Positions 60,748 to 64,000 of a DNA stretch of 64,000 nt are shown here, in pieces. Position 1 is the first letter of the stretch, and the number at the start of each line of letters is the position of its first letter. The translations under genes and the position numbers were made by a program. Below the pieces are notes generated by a model, which was not told the origin of the DNA, ran no database searches, and saw nothing but the letters and a program-made list of their open reading frames with translations. Origin of the DNA: Nyssa sinensis (Eukaryota > Streptophyta > Magnoliopsida > Cornales > Nyssaceae); NCBI GenBank assembly GCA_008638375.1, contig CM018031.1:3992562-4056561 (forward strand). The letters are read 5' to 3'.

Positions 60748-61551
60748 CTGTATTTATGTATGTCTGAAAAGAATATAGTAAATCCATGTTCCAAAAGTGC
60801 ACTTGCGATCACGGGGGAGAATAAAAGTGAGCCCTTCATGAAATAATTATAATTTTGTTCTTTTTTTATTTTATTTTGGCTTAAGATATAATTCATTTTG
60901 CTATATATATATATATATATTTTTTTTTTTTGACACCAGAAATTTGTCAATTATGAATTTTTTGAATGCATGACTTTAAAGTAAATTTCAGATATTCGAT
61001 TTATGTCAAATGGAAAGATTTAATGGTATTGTGTTTAAAATGGACCTTCTCACACCAATTTATGTAGGTAGCAAAATCAAGTTTTTAATTTTTGACCCAT
61101 AATAATATTTTTACTTACAAATAATTAAATGAATTTTGTAAATATAAACTCCGTAAAAGATACGTCTAGTTTATGACGGACTAACTTAAATCGAGACTTC
61201 CTTTATTAAAATAATTTAAGTTACAACTTTTTTGACCTAATCTTTTTATTTATTAAAACAAATATGTTTGAACTTTTTAATACTTTATAATAAAAAAAAT
61301 AAATTAGAGAGAATCAAACATTTTTGTGTATCTTTTTTTGTTTTGGGCTAACACCTTGGATCTCCCACTAAAATAAAATAATTGCTTCCTGACCCAACTC
61401 CCCCATATCATTCACTTTGCAATTGAACACCCATCATCCCACCATATGATTCATTTTTTATTTATGAGTTTGTTATATTAAGACCAGAGTATATTTAGAA
61501 GTCCCCTCCATCCTTGATTTCTTTAATAATTTGTTTTAGGTGGTGTGGCCC

Positions 61552-61554
<3 letters not shown>

Positions 61555-61615
<61 letters not shown>
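61555..61615. repeat. (TC)n(TA)n compound microsatellite
   Basis: A CT repeat of about 46 bp followed by a TA repeat of about 15 bp. Confidence 0.95.
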
Positions 61616-61616
<1 letters not shown>

Positions 61617-63643
61617 GAGACACACACATCCACTACTATTGAGGTGGGAGTCAAAATGTTTCTTTAAGTCAGAATATCTGCTTGATTATTCAAGAAGGCG
61701 GTTTGGATCACAAGGAGCCTTGTAAAGTTGAAAGTGACTCAATTTAATAACAAATGTTTACTCTTAGTTTTTAAAGTCTAAAATAGTATTTCTTTAATGT
61801 TATAGGGACAGGGACCAACATCTGTGGGTCCAATTTTTAAGGGTGAACAATCAAATATTGTTTCTTCTCTCTGCCCAAAGACTAAAGACTGTCTCATAAA
61901 TTCAGTTTTTTTTTTTTTAATAAAAAAAAAAAATAGTAGTAATCACCCACCCATCACCCATGCTTTAATAATAATAAAAGACATTGAATACTTAATATTA
62001 AAGCCTAAGATAAGAATCAAACAATAATCTATGCCACGTGGACAAGAACTTCAACTCACCATGCTGACTAGATTGTTCATTAAAATTCATTAGGATTATT
62101 AAATTTGAACCATTACATAATGGATGATTACGTTAATAATGACATTCTAATCAAAGCAATGAATATGCCATTTGATAGCTAAGAAACCCATGTTTAGATA
62201 CTCATTACGAACCTATTTAAAGAAAAAGTTATAAATTCAAATTTTATTATTTATTAAAGAATATAAATATTTATTTTTATCTAAGTCTTATTCAGAACTC
62301 GTATCTAAAAAATTTTACTGTTCTTAAATTATGTAATCTTTTGTTATTTTATAATATTATTTAATTTATTATAATATATGAATTATAATACTTAATTATT
62401 TTTTTAAAAAAATACTCATTATACATCCACTCAGAGCACCTCAAAGTGGGGAATCCTTGACTTATTTGTTGTTGGAAAAAGATAAAGAGAAATAAATAGT
62501 AAATACACATAAAAGATAAAAGATGGTTTGTTCATGACAATCTCCTTTTTATTCAAAGTTGATGAAAAAGACAAAAAAAACACAAGAATACTAAATTTAC
62601 TTGGTTCAGTCAAATTAGGGCTATTTGTTGTTGAGATTTTCACCATACTATGAGATTAAAGGAATTTTGGAATACATAGTAGCCACCCTCAAATAATATA
62701 AAATTAAGACAAAGTATAAAAGTACTAAAATATCCCCCCTTACAGTCAAGCGGTCACTTGCCCCCACAACTCTACTAACTTATCGCAAAATTAAATCCAC
62801 AAGACGCATGATTGAGAAATTCTTAAGTAGACTTACTTCATGAATTAAATTAATCACAATAGACGACTTATTTGCCTTTGGTAATTTCTATCTAGTCAAC
62901 AAACTGTGATTAGTTTAGTTCACAAACTTAAAATCCATGGACATTGTCTTCCTAAGAATCACTCATCAAACACTAGTCCATAAAAATATTAATTGCAAAA
63001 AAGGATGCAGGCATAATGTGTGCATGAACATAAGAACAAGAGAGCATTAACACATTAAAAAGATGGTCTTTAGTAAGATTGAAACACCAGGTGACAGTTA
63101 TATCACATATGACAATATAATATGATATCATTGAAATTACGCACTTCTACAATGATGCACCAGCCCTATTCAATAATTCTATACTACTCAAATTTTGTGA
63201 TACATAATGATGTGGCAATATATTTTTAGTATGTGAACAAATGATGAACTGTCACATCATTTACGATACAAAATTTAAGACAAATTTCGAAAGGTGAGCA
63301 TTAGCTGAGTCTCTATGAAGTTTTTAAGTATCATAATCACCATTTCACAGGTCCAAAATGCAAATCCAAAGCCGACCAAATAATGTCTTGCATTGCCAAA
63401 GAATGGTAATTTTCTGAATTCCCAATCTAACAGTAGCCAAAAAGTGGCGCCTAATTTCCCCCCAAAACAATGCTTCCCCAACATTGCCCTAAATAAATCT
63501 GCAATATCTATTATTCTATACAATTTTCTGACAATGACTTCTGATGCAGAAATATTATTTGAGCGGCTTCAATGGTGGCTTGTGTAATCAAGGAACAGGG
63601 AAAAAGAAAAAGGAAAGAAAAGAAGAAAAAAAAGGATGGATAT

Positions 63644-64000
63644 TCATCCAGATGAAGAATCAGACTCATTTGAGAGTCTGGATGCTGATAACTTGGTTTC
63701 CAAAGCAATCAAGTCCTCTTCCTGCTGTTTTTTAAGATATCTTTGTGCAGTTGCAGTCACAATCTTTACGAAAAAGTTCATAAGCATGAGCCAAACGATA
63801 GTGTTCCAAATTGAAGTGAATGAGAAATCCCACTTCTTCGCCTGAGGGCATGGAAGAGAAACAGAAGAGAATGTATCAAAATCCAAACATGAAAAGTGCA
63901 AAACCAGAGAGAAAGCTGTGTCCAAAATTGGGCCCTCTACAGTCAAATCCCAAGCAAAAGTAAATGGATGCCTTTACCAACGTGAGGGAGCACACCTTGA
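63644..64000 (-). CDS. 3' end of an unidentified membrane-protein gene (partial)
   Basis: Minus-strand exons 64000-63978 (truncated by the window edge) and 63841-63644 join in phase across a GTAAAG...CCTCAG intron to give the C-terminal KVCSLTL plus 65 residues. The last exon encodes one clear hydrophobic segment (SIWNTIVWLMLMNFFVKIV), then a charged, coiled-coil-like stretch (RYLKKQQEEDLIALETKLSA) and a short acidic, serine-rich tail ending NESDSSSG. The topology suggests the end of a membrane protein with a cytosolic C-terminal tail. I do not recognise the family. Splice signals, codon sense and a single open frame make a real gene likely, but most of it lies outside the window. Confidence 0.6.

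Larger units (their letters stand above)
52649..63643. other. 11-kb gene-free tract after TIC
   Basis: Begins with the TIC 3' UTR (an AATAAA is present near 52781) and runs to the 3' end of the minus-strand gene at the right edge. I see no coding exon. It contains MITE-like elements (55189-55397 and 59777-60230), long compound microsatellites and a (T)n(G)17 run at 52981-53005. A minus-strand stretch at 55094-54888 reads like protein (IVMLLDNNGEIVQTESGSFE) but has no partner exon or recognised family. Confidence 0.5.

Noticed and set aside
1..64000. CRISPR arrays, rRNA genes, viral replication genes or biosynthetic clusters
   Set aside because: Looked for and not seen. Direct repeats are two- to four-copy tandem duplications without regular spacers, and no such genes are present.

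Overview
This is a stretch of plant nuclear genome, almost certainly from a dicot and probably a woody one. The genes are split by GT-AG introns, the intergenic DNA is strongly AT-rich and full of transposon relics and microsatellites, and the protein families are plant-specific: STP monosaccharide/H+ symporters, a phytocyanin, and the clock regulator TIME FOR COFFEE. Nothing suggests bacteria, operons or CRISPR.

Layout. 1-1450 is a Ty3/gypsy relic on the minus strand, in the order pol C-terminus, LTR, primer-binding site, leader. 1475-8605 is a non-coding 7.1-kb composite element with a crossed inverted-repeat architecture (A, B, inverted A', inverted B'). It sits inside a duplicated fragment of the nearby phytocyanin gene (1452-1470 plus 8606-9297; source about 14017-14741). 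10826-12875 (+) is a complete four-exon STP8/HEX6-like hexose transporter. 13789-19467 (-) is a two-exon stellacyanin-like phytocyanin whose 5.1-kb intron holds a SINE-like piece, a CACTA-like end and a perfect-looking MULE-type hairpin element. 22138-26779 (-) is a five-exon STP13 orthologue. 26.8-46.6 kb is a gene-free tract with many small transposons, several of which have readable target-site duplications. 46643-52648 (+) is a complete TIME FOR COFFEE (TIC) gene with 12-13 exons. 52.65-63.64 kb is again gene-free, and the last two exons of an unidentified membrane-protein gene (-) lie at the right edge.

The two STP genes are not a simple tandem pair. They are on opposite strands, separated by the phytocyanin gene, differ in intron positions, and belong to different STP branches. 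I see no pathway linkage between the genes; the window looks like ordinary euchromatin with loosely spaced single genes. The unusual content is in the mobile DNA: the crossed inverted-repeat element that splits a gene duplicate, the intronic 650-bp-arm hairpin, a Harbinger-type element carrying its own 165-bp tandem array, an exactly 500-bp hAT-type element with an intact 8-bp target duplication, and two copies of a roughly 505-bp fold-back family. Exon coordinates were derived by hand from splice consensus, reading phase and family similarity; identities are estimated by eye.
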